Origin: Arhodomonas sp051195215
Lineage (GTDB): Bacteria > Pseudomonadota > Gammaproteobacteria > Nitrococcales > Nitrococcaceae
Length of the DNA stretch: 64,000 bases
Assembly (NCBI RefSeq): GCF_051195215.1
Contig: NZ_JBNAZM010000003.1
Span: 62,001 to 126,000, forward strand
Direction: 5' to 3'
Shown piece by piece: positions 17,688 to 26,003 of this stretch (position 1 is the first letter of the stretch; every line of letters begins with the position of its first letter). Made by a program: the position numbers and the translations under genes. The notes under the pieces were generated by a model. The model had not been told where the DNA came from. It ran no database searches and worked only from the letters and a program-made list of their open reading frames with translations.

Positions 17688-18186
17688 GCACTGCGCTCCC
17701 CGGCGCCGGCAACCGCCGCAACCAGATCAGGAACACCACCAGGGCATCGAGAATGATCAGCGCCTGCCAGAGATAGAGATGGGCGAACTCGAACAGCGCC
17801 TCGTTCCACTGCAGCAGATAGAACAGGCTGATGATGCGCACCACGTTGAGCACCTGAATCGCCACGAACCCGGCCCCCAACCCCACCAACCGCTGGCGCC
17901 ACGTCGCCGGAAACGAAACCACCGCCGCCGTCAGCGTGATCATCGCCTCCACCCCGTTACACCCCGGCTGAATGGCCACCGCCACCCCGCTCGCCGCGTC
18001 CCGCAGGACGATCCCCTGGGAGACGACCCCGGCGTCGAAGAGCTGCACCAGCCACGCGCACACGCTGGCGATCAACCCGGTAAACGGCTGAATCACGTGC
18101 GCCTGCACCGGCGAGAGCATCTCCACCGTGAACAGACCGACGAGCAGCCCCATGAACAGGCACAAGCGACGAATCGGGTGGTGCAT
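17680..18186 (-). CDS. xrtH: exosortase H (XrtH), membrane transpeptidase-like protein
   Basis: This is a 168-residue polytopic membrane protein. It carries the three exosortase catalytic signatures in order: cysteine in QPGCNGVEAMITL, arginine in QVLNVVRIISLFYL and histidine in FEFAHLYLWQALI. The short length and lack of an extra C-terminal domain fit the XrtH subfamily, which processes substrates with a C-terminal IPTL- or PEP-CTERM-type sorting tag. I see no tagged substrate in the window. Its partner membrane protein overlaps the stop. It lies about 0.8 kb upstream of the pilin gene on the same strand. Confidence 0.88.
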   Translation of the reverse strand: MHHPIRRLCLFMGLLVGLFTVEMLSPVQAHVIQPFTGLIASVCAWLVQLFDAGVVSQGIVLRDAASGVAVAIQPGCNGVEAMITLTAAVVSFPATWRQRLVGLGAGFVAIQVLNVVRIISLFYLLQWNEALFEFAHLYLWQALIILDALVVFLIWLRRLPAPGSAVHA

Positions 18187-18698
18187 GGACAGATGCGGCC
18201 CCCTCGGCCACGGATTGTTGTTCTTCCCGAGTTATCGGATCCGAGCGACCGGAAACTGTGCCCAGTATACCCACCGAGTCTCACACCCGCCTACCTGGAG
18301 CGGCCTTTTCGTTACCTTGGTCCAGGGTCGTCCAGCGCGTATCTGACATTCCGTGCCGTTGAGCGCCCTGAGTGAGGAATGGACGCAATCGCCATGCAAC
18401 TCAAGATTGCCTAACACATGCATCAATTCGGCATTTTTCTTTCAGAATCTTACGCAACAACCCTTTGCGCCGACATACATTGCGCACATGTGCACATGCG
18501 CCCATATGCCAAAGACCCACATCGGACGTACCGCCACCAATGTCCACAAAGGCATCTCAGGATTCGGCAGTTCACCAACAATGCCGACAGCAAGAAGCGC
18601 CACAGCAAGCACAACGTCAACACTAAGCAATGCTGAGGTAGTTGAGTATTTGTCCGACAGTCCGCCTCGCTAACCAGGTGCGGTGCTGCCAATCGGCC
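18187..18698. other. 512-bp spacer of unusual composition
   Basis: The part from about 18370 to 18660 is clearly less GC-rich than all flanking genes and has many CA/TG words, including GCACATGTGC, a perfect 10-bp palindrome near 18487-18496. I see no intact gene with a good start. The minus strand carries a broken membrane-protein-like frame, listed separately. The xrtH promoter must lie in the 18187-18300 part. Confidence 0.5.
18401..18669 (-). pseudogene. possible remnant of a membrane-protein gene (frameshifted)
   Basis: Reading from 18669 after a TAG stop, one frame gives RGGLSDKYSTTSALL, then hydrophobic VVLAVALLAVGIVGEL and PLWTLVAVRPMWVFGIWAHV, down to YVGAKG near 18460. A one-frame shift then continues as LLRKILKEKCRIDACVRQS and stops at 18401. 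Both pieces look protein-like, and the join falls between adjacent codons. There is no ATG or binding site at the front. The lower GC suggests foreign origin. This is a weak call: short hydrophobic frames arise by chance. Confidence 0.3.
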
Positions 18699-19853
18699 TC
18701 ACAACTTCGCCAGCCGCTCCCCCGCCGCATCCAGCGTGGCGTCTTCCTTGGCGAAGCACAGGCGCACGAGGCGCTGGTCCGTCGGGGGTGTCTCGTAGAA
18801 CACCGAGATGGGCACCGCGGCCACGCCGGCCTCGCGGATCAATCGGTCGCAGAACTCGGTGTCGGGCACGTCGGCAATGGCGCGGTAGTCGATGAGCTGA
18901 AAATAGGTGCCGGGCGCCGGCGTGTAGGTGAACCGACTGCGGTCTAGCCATTCCGCCAGACGATCGCGCTTGGCGCGATAGAACTCGGGCAGCTCCACGG
19001 TATGCGCCGGGTTCTCCCGCATGTATCGGGAGAAGGCCGCCTGGGCCGGCGCCATGGTGGCGAAGGTCACGTACTGGTGGACTTTGCGGAACTCCCGGGT
19101 AAGGCCCGCCGGCGCGATGCAGTAACCGATCTTCCAGCCGGTGCAGTGGTAGGTCTTGCCGAAGGACGATACCGCGAAGGCGCGTTCCGCGAGATCCGGG
19201 TGACCCAACACGCTGCGGTGGGCGCCGTCGAAGACGATGTGCTCGTAGACCTCGTCGGAGAGCACGAGGGTGTCGGTATCCCGCAGCAGCGCGGCGAGGC
19301 GGTCCAACTCGTCGTGACCGAGCACCGCACCCGCCGGGTTGTGCGGCGTGTTCAGGATCAGCAGGCGCGTTTTCGGGGTCAGCGCTGTGGCAAGGCGGTC
19401 CCAGTCGATGTGGAAATCCGGCGAGGTCAGCGGCACGTGAACGGTACGACCGCCCGCGAGCTCCACGGCCGGCTCGTAGGCGTCGTAGGCGGGGTCGAGC
19501 ACGATCACCTCGTCGCCCGGGTGCACCACCGCCTGTACGGCGTCGAACAGCGCCTCCGTGGCACCGGAGGTCACCGTGATCTCCTCGTTCACGTCCACTT
19601 CCCGGCCGTAGAGCCGGGCGACCTTCTCGGCGATGGCCTCCCGCAGCATGGGCAGGCCGTGGAGCGGCGCGTACTGGTTGAGGCCTTCTTGCATCGCCTC
19701 GGTGAGCAATGCCTGCAGGCGCTCCGGCGGGTGGAAATCCGGGAAGCCCTGGGACAGATTGAAAGCGCCGTGATCCGCCGCCTTCTGCGACATCACGGCG
19801 AAGATCGTCGTGCCCACGGCGGGCAACTTGCTGTCGATGCGGGGGGTGGCCAC
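18699..19853 (-). CDS. methionine-type aminotransferase (PLP class I)
   Basis: This is a 384-residue fold-type I aminotransferase. The PLP lysine lies in SSFGKTYHCTGWKIGY; the phosphate-binding region is VTSGATEALFDAVQA; NTPHNPAGAV and LVLSDEVYEHI are the other cofactor contacts. The sequence resembles YbdL/MtnE-type methionine aminotransferases, which interconvert methionine and its 2-oxoacid in salvage. I place the start at the GTG at 19853 because AAGGAG lies 7 nt upstream. The longer in-frame starts at 19871 and 20090 have no binding site. The final residues end at the TGA or TAA in 18699-18701. Confidence 0.88.
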   Translation of the reverse strand: MATPRIDSKLPAVGTTIFAVMSQKAADHGAFNLSQGFPDFHPPERLQALLTEAMQEGLNQYAPLHGLPMLREAIAEKVARLYGREVDVNEEITVTSGATEALFDAVQAVVHPGDEVIVLDPAYDAYEPAVELAGGRTVHVPLTSPDFHIDWDRLATALTPKTRLLILNTPHNPAGAVLGHDELDRLAALLRDTDTLVLSDEVYEHIVFDGAHRSVLGHPDLAERAFAVSSFGKTYHCTGWKIGYCIAPAGLTREFRKVHQYVTFATMAPAQAAFSRYMRENPAHTVELPEFYRAKRDRLAEWLDRSRFTYTPAPGTYFQLIDYRAIADVPDTEFCDRLIREAGVAAVPISVFYETPPTDQRLVRLCFAKEDATLDAAGERLAKL

Positions 19854-19972
19854 AGGCGTGCTCCTTGGCATCGCGGACGCTTGATATCCGCGGAAGCATC
19901 GCAGAGGCCCCGACGACGTGCAACGGCGCCCGGACGCGACCGCCCCGCGGGCCGCGTCCTCCGATAGCCGAG

Positions 19973-20161
19973 TCAGTGGCAGGGCGCGAGCACGACGTGG
20001 TGCTCGCTTACGCGACGACGGTAGTACGGCCGAGCGCTGTAACGAAAACGCAGCAGAATGCGCTCGGCTTCGAGCTGCAGGGCCGGCCACTCGCCGGTGA
20101 GCACGATGTAGCCGTCACGGTAGCGAACACAGGTGCGGATCTGGTCATCACGTGCTTGCAT
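19973..20161 (-). CDS. 62-residue protein of unknown function, duplicated copy A
   Basis: The protein has exactly the same length as the product of 20422-20610, and about two thirds of residues match by eye. The shared core is LQLEAERILLRFR, preceded by IVLTGE and followed by a PC near the C-terminus. It has no signal or membrane segment. The start at 20161 follows GGGAGG. The DG.IVLTGE...AERI pattern is faintly reminiscent of a BON-type module, but it is too short to assign. The function is unknown; the tandem duplication suggests both copies are kept for a purpose. Confidence 0.7.
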   Translation of the reverse strand: MQARDDQIRTCVRYRDGYIVLTGEWPALQLEAERILLRFRYSARPYYRRRVSEHHVVLAPCH

Positions 20162-20336
20162 GACTGCCTCCCGGGCCCGGCGGCGGCAAGTCTGTCGTCC
20201 CCCAGGGGCCACTCAATGATCTCGGTGTCCTGCTCCCAATCCCCCGGCCTCATCGGACAGGGCCGTCGCGCGACTGTCGGACCACCCGGACACCGCAAGG
20301 GACCCGCACTGTCAGGATCATCCTCCAGGGCAAAGA

Positions 20337-20374
20337 CTGCTAGGAGTCCGTTGCAAAAGCCTGTAAGGATCTTG
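20337..20374. repeat. 38-bp dispersed repeat, copy 2
   Basis: This copy begins CTGCTAGGAGTCC and ends AAGGATCTTG, differing from 16948-16985 at 4 of 38 positions by eye. It sits in the 260-bp spacer between the two duplicated 62-residue genes. No inverted repeat ends or target duplications are evident, so it may be a fragment of a longer degenerate repeat. Confidence 0.6.
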
Positions 20375-20421
20375 AGCCCCTCAACGGCAACGTCCCGCAA
20401 TCGCACCGCTGCCGGGTAACG

Positions 20422-20610
20422 TCAGCGGCACGGCACGAGCACGATGTGACGGTCGTCCACGTGGCGTGGCGTATAGGGGCATGCGCTGAAACGAAAGCGC
20501 AGCAGAATGCGCTCGGCTTCGAGCTGCAGGTCCGGCCGTTCGCCGGTAAGCACGATGCGGCCGTTTCGGTAGTGAACGCTGGTGCGGATCGCATCATTGC
20601 GGGCTTTCAT
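20422..20610 (-). CDS. 62-residue protein of unknown function, duplicated copy B
   Basis: This is a paralogue of the protein at 19973-20161, equal in length. The central block LQLEAERILLRFRFSA is nearly unchanged, while the ends differ more. The start at 20610 has AGGAGA 6 nt upstream. The DNA of the core is also very similar, so the duplication is not ancient or the region has been homogenised. No domain is recognised. The first copy carries RYRDGYIVLTGEWP where this one has HYRNGRIVLTGERP. Confidence 0.7.
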   Translation of the reverse strand: MKARNDAIRTSVHYRNGRIVLTGERPDLQLEAERILLRFRFSACPYTPRHVDDRHIVLVPCR

Positions 20611-20731
20611 GGCTATCTCCTGCGGCTGGATGACCGCTCCACCCTTGCCTACAGGCTAAGCAGCCCACCCCCCGCCGCCCATTCGCCGAATTGCCTACGC
20701 GGCTTCGGACAGCCCGTACGCACGTCGCGCT

Positions 20732-21178
20732 TCAGCGCGTTCGACGCGCGGTCACCTGTCTCCGGAACGCGGTACAGCCCTCCGCTATCGGCACCGCCGG
20801 TCGGCGATCCGGCAAGGCCACCGAACGCGTCTCACCGCCATAGCGGTGTACCTTGTCGTGGGCGCGAACCGTAACGGTGTCGACCCCCACCGGGATCTGC
20901 ACCAATGGCAGGCTACGCGTGAACGGCTGCTCTGCCACATGCGGGTGACCAAGCGTGCGCGTCGCGACAACCTCGCCGTCCGGCCCGAGCACCTCCCAGC
21001 GATTCGCGTAGTGATCCCTGCCCTCGTCAGCGTGGCGGACGGTCACCTCGAAGCGGTAAGCGCCATCGCCGGTCGGCACGGCTTTTACGGTGACGACGTC
21101 CGCCTCTCCGGCGATCCCTACGCCGGTCGTCCAGAGGCTGATCACTGCGATAGCGAGTGTCGCGCGCACGCCGGCCAC
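20732..21178 (-). CDS. secreted conserved hypothetical protein
   Basis: This is a 148-residue protein with a signal peptide (ATLAIAVISLWTTGVGIAGEA, about residues 5-25). The mature part is a small beta-rich domain with DHYANRWEVLGPDGEVVATR and HPHVAEQPFTRSLPLVQIPV. This DHYA...HPHV.EQPFTRSL pattern belongs to a conserved periplasmic hypothetical family with no known activity that I can name. It is followed by a basic C-terminal tail (TAFRRQVTARRTR). It points away from the DsbA-like gene, with palindromic element A between them. Confidence 0.7.
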   Translation of the reverse strand: MAGVRATLAIAVISLWTTGVGIAGEADVVTVKAVPTGDGAYRFEVTVRHADEGRDHYANRWEVLGPDGEVVATRTLGHPHVAEQPFTRSLPLVQIPVGVDTVTVRAHDKVHRYGGETRSVALPDRRPAVPIAEGCTAFRRQVTARRTR

Positions 21179-21264
21179 GAGCGTGTTTATGATGCTGGTC
21201 CTCCCATGGCGGTCTCCCCCCGTCGTGGCGCACGGTAGTGCACAAATCGCTTACCATTCACGAT

Positions 21265-21428
21265 ACTGATCCGATCACAGGTAATGCTCGCCCGAAGGGC
21301 GCGCGTGTGCGGCCCGGCCGCGGCGTTGCGCTCACTCGACGTGAGCCTCGCCACGCCTTCGCTCGCGTGGCTTGCAGCGGAACCGCACAAGCGCTCTGAC
21401 ACGTGGCATTAGGTATGATCGGATCAGT
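21265..21428. mobile_element. palindromic element A (imperfect terminal inverted repeats, two internal arms)
   Basis: The ends at 21265-21287 and 21406-21428 are inverted repeats of 23 bp with three mismatches; the outer 13 bp, ACTGATCCGATCA, match exactly. Inside are a small hairpin GCCCGAAGGGC (21290-21300) and a long arm: 21301-21312 pairs with 21383-21394 with one mismatch. The arm is tipped by a hairpin at 21322-21357 (GGCGT with ACGCC; GCTCAC with GTGAGC). The tip sequence recurs in element B at 27687-27723. The element has no coding capacity and no clear target duplication. Confidence 0.65.
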
Positions 21429-21452
21429 AAAGCAATCGGGCGAGGTGTCCGC

Positions 21453-22214
21453 ATGGGTGAGGCGAAACGGCGACGAGCAAGCGGCGACGCGGCAAGGAAG
21501 CAGGCCCGCCGACGTCACCGCTCATGGTTGATCGGCGGCGGTATAGCGACAGTGGCCGTGCTGCTGGTGGGTGGGTTCTACGCACTCACGACGCCGTCGC
21601 TGTCCCCGGTGGACGACCTGCCGCAAGCCACCGCGGACGCTGCACCATTCCCCGAGCGCTTCGCTCGATACGCGGTGCGCATCGGTGATCCCGATGCGCC
21701 AGTGGTGGTGCGGGAATTCGCTGATTACCAGTGTCCGTCGTGCGCGCGCCTGGCCCCGACCATGGCACGCTTCAAGGAAGCCTACGTCGATTCCGGGCAA
21801 GCGCAGCTGGTGCTGTTCGATTTCCCGCTGCGCCAGCACCGCCATGCAATGCCGGCCGCCCTGGCGGCCCGCTGCGCCCGCGACCAGGGCGAGTTCTGGC
21901 CGTTCCACGAGCGCCTGTTCGAGCGGCAGTCGCACTGGGCCGAGGCTGATGATCCGCGCGCACGGTTCGTCGACTATGCGCGCGAGCTGGGCCTCGACGA
22001 AGGGCGCTTCCGGCGCTGTCTTCACACCGAGCGCCACCGCGACACCATCGAGCGCAACCTGGAAGCTGCCAGGGCGTTCCGGATACGGGCAACGCCCACC
22101 GTGTTCGTGGGCAATGTGGAATTGACCCGGCCGGGCTGGTATCAACTCTCCGGTGTCACGGACAGGCAATTGGCGGCTTCGACGCAATCGGGCCGAACGA
22201 ACGACTCCAGGTAG
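21453..22214 (+). CDS. membrane-anchored DsbA-like thiol oxidoreductase
   Basis: This is a 253-residue protein. The start at 21453 gives MGEAKRRRASGD, a short basic N-tail of a type seen in several protein families, then one membrane anchor (WLIGGGIATVAVLLVGGFYA) and a thioredoxin-fold domain. The redox motif is CPSC in EFADYQCPSCARLAPTMARF, and the cis-proline region is IRATPTVFVGNVELTRPGWY. The active domain would face the periplasm. It probably oxidises or isomerises secreted-protein thiols. The gene stands alone, just downstream of palindromic element A. Confidence 0.88.
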   Translation: MGEAKRRRASGDAARKQARRRHRSWLIGGGIATVAVLLVGGFYALTTPSLSPVDDLPQATADAAPFPERFARYAVRIGDPDAPVVVREFADYQCPSCARLAPTMARFKEAYVDSGQAQLVLFDFPLRQHRHAMPAALAARCARDQGEFWPFHERLFERQSHWAEADDPRARFVDYARELGLDEGRFRRCLHTERHRDTIERNLEAARAFRIRATPTVFVGNVELTRPGWYQLSGVTDRQLAASTQSGRTNDSR

Positions 22215-22237
22215 CCCACGGTCGGTGAGCGCACGGG

Positions 22238-24217
22238 CTACCGCGACGAGGCCCCGTCCTTACCCGCAGCGCGCCGCGGCAGGTCCTCGAGCGCCAGATG
22301 ACAGCGTATGCCGTGGCCGGCGTCGGGCTCGCGCAGCGGCGGATAGTCGCGCCGGCATACGTCCATGACGTAAGGGCATCGGGAGTGGAACGGACAACCG
22401 CTCGGACGCGCCGCCGGGCCCGGATTGGTGCCCCTCAGGCGCGGGCGGGCAGGGCGCTCACGGCCGCGCGGCACCGCGTCGATCAGCGCCTCCGTATACG
22501 GGTGACAGGCGCCGCCGAGCACAGCCTCCGCTGGCCCCTGCTCCACGATTTCGCCGAGGTACATGACGGCAACGCGGTTGGCGAGGTGACGCACCACTGC
22601 GAGGTCGTGGGAGATGAACAGGTAGGCGACGCCCTGGCGGTCGCGCAAACCGCGCAACAGCTCCAGAATCGCCGCCTGCACCGAAACGTCCAGGGCCGAA
22701 GTGGGTTCATCGAGAATGACCGCCGCGGGCGTACCGGCGAACGCGCGGGCGATGGCCACGCGCTGGCGCTGGCCGCCGGAGAGATGCGCACCGCGGCGGC
22801 CGGCCAGGTCACGATCCAGGGCCACTGCATCCAGCAACCCCGCTACCCGCTGGCGCGCCTCGCGGCGCGAGACGCCGGCGAGCTTGCGGATGGCGCGGGC
22901 GAGCAGGAATCCGATCCTGTGGCTCGGGTTCAACGTGCCATCCGGGGACTGGAAGACCATCTGCAACCGCTGTGGCGCCCGCCCCCCCGGCCCACTGAGT
23001 CGCACCCGACCCTCGTATCCCCATTCGAGCCCGGTGAGCACCCGCGCCAGCGAGGTCTTGCCGCTGCCGGACTCGCCGACCAGCGCCAGGGTCTCGCCGC
23101 GGCGCAACGCCATGGAGACATCGCGCAGGATGGGAACCCCGCCGAGCCGGAGGTGCACGCCCTCGGCCTCGAGCACGGTTTCTCCGGGAGCCGACGGCGT
23201 CGTGCCCTCGCCGATCGCCGTCACGCTTCGGGGATCCGGCGTGGTATCCGGGTAGAGGCAACGGCTGCGATGCGCCTCACCGATGGCCGCGAACGGCGGC
23301 CGGCGCGTTCGACAGTCCCCCCGTGCCACCGGGCAACGGGGCTCGAAGACGCAGCCATCCGGGTGCTCCCCCGGCCGCGGCGGACTGCCCGGGATCGCTG
23401 CGAGCCGGCGGTGACGGCCCTCGGCCTCCCGGAAGTCGGGAATGCAGGCCACCAGGCCGCTGGTGTAGGGATGGCGCGGCGCATGCAGCACGCGCCCGGC
23501 GTTCCCCTCCTCGACCAGCTCGCCGGCATACATCACGCCGACCCGATCGCAGACGGACTGCACCACCCCCAGATTGTGACTGATGAACAGCATCGCCACG
23601 CGGAATTCCGCGCGCAACTGCTCGAACAGCGCCAGAATCTCCGCCTGAACGGTGGTATCCAGTGCCGTCGTGGGCTCATCCAGCACCAGCAGCTCCGGAT
23701 CCCCGGCCAGCCCCATGGCAATGACCACCCGCTGCTGCATGCCTCCGGAGAGCTGATAGGGGTAGAGTGCCCGCACCCGCGGGCCGTCGGGGATGCGCAC
23801 CCGCTCGAGCATCTCGCCCGCTGCCGCCCACGCCGGCCGGGCGTCCATTCCCCGGTGCAACCGGTAGACCTCGGCGATCTGCTCGCCCACGGTGAGCGAT
23901 GGATTCAACGCCGCCCCCGGGCTCTGGTAGACGGCCGCGATACGACCGCCGCGCAGGCGCCGCAAGGCCTGGGCATCGAGGCTGGCCAGATCGGTGTCGC
24001 CGACACGTATCCGGCCTTGGGTGACCCGGGCATTCGCCGGCAGATAGCCCATGGCGGCCATGGCGAGGGTGGACTTGCCACAGCCCGACTCCCCCACCAG
24101 GCCGTAGGCCTCACCCGGGGCGATGGTCAGCGAGACGTCCGTTACCGCTTCCCGCCATCGCTGCTGGCGACGATAGGCGATGGCGAGCTCATCGAAGGCG
24201 AGAATGGGTACGCTCAC
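22238..24217 (-). CDS. fused double ATPase of a dipeptide/oligopeptide ABC importer
   Basis: This is a 659-residue protein joining two ATPases, as if DppD and DppF were fused. The first half has Walker A GESGCGKST, signature LSGGMQQRV and Walker B VLDEPTTALD, with a cysteine-bearing oligopeptide-transporter tail (FEPRCPVARGDC). The second half has GESGSGKTS, LSGGQRQRV and ILDEPTSALD, again with a cysteine tail. The GTG at 24217 overlaps the upstream permease stop (GTGA) behind a GGAGGG site. Longer in-frame starts lie inside the permease gene. Fused forms of this kind are known in several ABC importers. Confidence 0.93.
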   Translation of the reverse strand: MSVPILAFDELAIAYRRQQRWREAVTDVSLTIAPGEAYGLVGESGCGKSTLAMAAMGYLPANARVTQGRIRVGDTDLASLDAQALRRLRGGRIAAVYQSPGAALNPSLTVGEQIAEVYRLHRGMDARPAWAAAGEMLERVRIPDGPRVRALYPYQLSGGMQQRVVIAMGLAGDPELLVLDEPTTALDTTVQAEILALFEQLRAEFRVAMLFISHNLGVVQSVCDRVGVMYAGELVEEGNAGRVLHAPRHPYTSGLVACIPDFREAEGRHRRLAAIPGSPPRPGEHPDGCVFEPRCPVARGDCRTRRPPFAAIGEAHRSRCLYPDTTPDPRSVTAIGEGTTPSAPGETVLEAEGVHLRLGGVPILRDVSMALRRGETLALVGESGSGKTSLARVLTGLEWGYEGRVRLSGPGGRAPQRLQMVFQSPDGTLNPSHRIGFLLARAIRKLAGVSRREARQRVAGLLDAVALDRDLAGRRGAHLSGGQRQRVAIARAFAGTPAAVILDEPTSALDVSVQAAILELLRGLRDRQGVAYLFISHDLAVVRHLANRVAVMYLGEIVEQGPAEAVLGGACHPYTEALIDAVPRGRERPARPRLRGTNPGPAARPSGCPFHSRCPYVMDVCRRDYPPLREPDAGHGIRCHLALEDLPRRAAGKDGASSR

Positions 24218-25026
24218 CGGCCCTCCAGGTCCCGCAACCCGTCGGCCATGAGGGAGAAGCCGATGACCACGAAGGCGATCGCGGCGGCGGGGAAGAGCAC
24301 CGTCCACGGCGCGGTGGTGAGCAGGGTGCGGTTCTCGGCGACCATCAAGCCCCAATCCGGCGCCGGTGGCTGCACGCCGAGGCCGAGAAAGCCCAGCGTC
24401 GCCGAGGTGAACACGGCATAGCCGATACGGATCGTGCCCTCGACGATGAGCGGCCCGCGCACGTTGGGCAACACCTCCACACCGAGCACGTAGAACGGCC
24501 CCTCGCCGCGGATCCGGGCTGCCTGCACGTACTCTCTGCGCACCTCCACCAGCGCCGCGGCGCGGGCGGTGCGGGCGATGAGCGGCGCGAACACCAGCCC
24601 GATAACGAGCACCACGTTCCAGGTGGAGCCGCCGAGCATGGTCAACGCCAGCAGCGCGAGGATGACGATGGGAAACGCCATGACCGCGTCCAGCAACCGC
24701 ATGATGGCCTCATCCACCCAGCGGCCGAAGTACGCCGCGGTTAGACCGATGGCCGCGCCCACAGCAAGGCCGATAACGGTAGCAGCCGGCGCAATCATGA
24801 GCACGTAGCGTCCGCCGTAGAGCACCCGGGAGAGGACATCGCGGCCATACTGGTCGGTGCCGAACCAGTGCCCCGGTCCGGGCGGCTGGCTGAGCGCGGA
24901 ATAGTCGCTGGCAGTGGGCAACGCGGGCGCCAGCCAGGGTGCGGCCACCGCGCTCAGGATCCAGGCGAGCACCATGAGCGCTCCCACGGCGAGCGTCGGC
25001 GAGCGGCGAAAGGTTTCAAAGCCCAT
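24214..25026 (-). CDS. dipeptide-type ABC importer permease, DppC-like
   Basis: This is a 270-residue permease with about six membrane segments. HWFGTDQYGRDVLSRVLYGGR is the signature of DppC/OppC N-domains; ARTARAAALVEVRREYVQAA is the EAA loop that contacts the ATPase; ATLGFLGLGVQPPAPDWGLM is the C-terminal family block. It starts 11 bp inside the end of the DppB-like gene and overlaps the fused ATPase gene by 4 bp, so the order is binding protein, B, C, ATPase. Confidence 0.93.
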   Translation of the reverse strand: MGFETFRRSPTLAVGALMVLAWILSAVAAPWLAPALPTASDYSALSQPPGPGHWFGTDQYGRDVLSRVLYGGRYVLMIAPAATVIGLAVGAAIGLTAAYFGRWVDEAIMRLLDAVMAFPIVILALLALTMLGGSTWNVVLVIGLVFAPLIARTARAAALVEVRREYVQAARIRGEGPFYVLGVEVLPNVRGPLIVEGTIRIGYAVFTSATLGFLGLGVQPPAPDWGLMVAENRTLLTTAPWTVLFPAAAIAFVVIGFSLMADGLRDLEGR

Positions 25027-25963
25027 GGCGCACCCGCGGGTTGAGCCAGGCGTAGATCAGGTCCGCGGCCAGGTTGGCGAGACTGAAAACACCGGTGATC
25101 AGCAACGCACAGCCGGCGAGCAGCGGGATGTCCTTGTTGGAGGCGGCGTATTCCATCAAGCTGCCGATGCCCGGATAGCGGAACAGCGTCTCCACCACCA
25201 CGAGCCCCCCAACCAGCCAACCGAGCTGTGCGCCGATCACGGTGATCGTGGGCAGCAGAGCGTTACGCAGCACGTGATGGCGGATCACGCGCGCCCGGGG
25301 CAGCCCTTTCAGCACGGCAGTGCGGGTGTAATCGGCCTCCAGCTCGGTGAGCATGCCGGCGCGCACCATGCGGAATAGATAGGCGAAGAGCAGCAATACC
25401 AACGACAAGGCGGGCATCAGCAGGTGATGCAGCCATGCCACGACCCCGGCGCCGTCCGACGGCAACGCCTGCACCGGCAGCCAGCCAAGCGCGACGCCGA
25501 GCCCCACGATCAGGAACACACCGGTGACGAACTCCGGCATGGCGCCGAACGCGAGCCCCACCACGGAGACGGTGCGATCGAACCAGCCGCCGGAGCGTTG
25601 TCCGGCGATGACGCCTGCGGCAATGGCAACGGGCACCAGCAGCACCAGCGCGTACACGGCGAGGATGAGCGAACGCCCCAACCGCTCGATAACCAATGGC
25701 AGCACCGGCGTCTCCAGGGTCAGGGACCGCCCCCAATCACCGGTGAGCACACCGCCCAGCCATTGCACGTAGCGCAGCGGCGCCGGCTGATCCAGGCCGA
25801 GCTGCCGGTTGAGATCGGCGACCGCTGCCTCCGGCGCGAACGGGCCGAGCACGATCCGCCCGACATTTCCCGGCATGACCGAGGTCATGAGGAATATCAG
25901 CAGCGAGGCCACGAACAGTGTCAGGCCGAGCAGCAACAGCCGCCGGAGAAGAAAGCGCCCCAT
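25016..25963 (-). CDS. dipeptide-type ABC importer permease, DppB-like
   Basis: This is a 315-residue permease. The N-terminal membrane helix (LLLLGLTLFVASLLIFLMTS) is followed by the DppB/OppB motif region (ADLNRQLGLDQPAPLRYVQW). The EAA loop includes DYTRTAVLKGLPRARVIRHH and the C-terminal block is VVETLFRYPGIGSLMEYAAS. It forms the channel with the DppC-like partner. It starts 40 bp after the binding-protein gene. Confidence 0.93.
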   Translation of the reverse strand: MGRFLLRRLLLLGLTLFVASLLIFLMTSVMPGNVGRIVLGPFAPEAAVADLNRQLGLDQPAPLRYVQWLGGVLTGDWGRSLTLETPVLPLVIERLGRSLILAVYALVLLVPVAIAAGVIAGQRSGGWFDRTVSVVGLAFGAMPEFVTGVFLIVGLGVALGWLPVQALPSDGAGVVAWLHHLLMPALSLVLLLFAYLFRMVRAGMLTELEADYTRTAVLKGLPRARVIRHHVLRNALLPTITVIGAQLGWLVGGLVVVETLFRYPGIGSLMEYAASNKDIPLLAGCALLITGVFSLANLAADLIYAWLNPRVRHGL

Positions 25964-26003
25964 CGCTCGCTCAGGCCGTCCGGTTCACGCGCGCATCATC
26001 CCG

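Noticed and set aside
18353..18673. Plus-strand 106-residue open frame in the AT-richer spacer
   Set aside because: It has no ribosome binding site and a low-complexity Thr/Ser-rich content; the minus-strand pieces look more protein-like, though still weak.
19854..20090. Longer N-terminus for the aminotransferase
   Set aside because: The extra residues are Arg/Ala-rich without family similarity, and the GTG at 19853 has a proper AAGGAG site.
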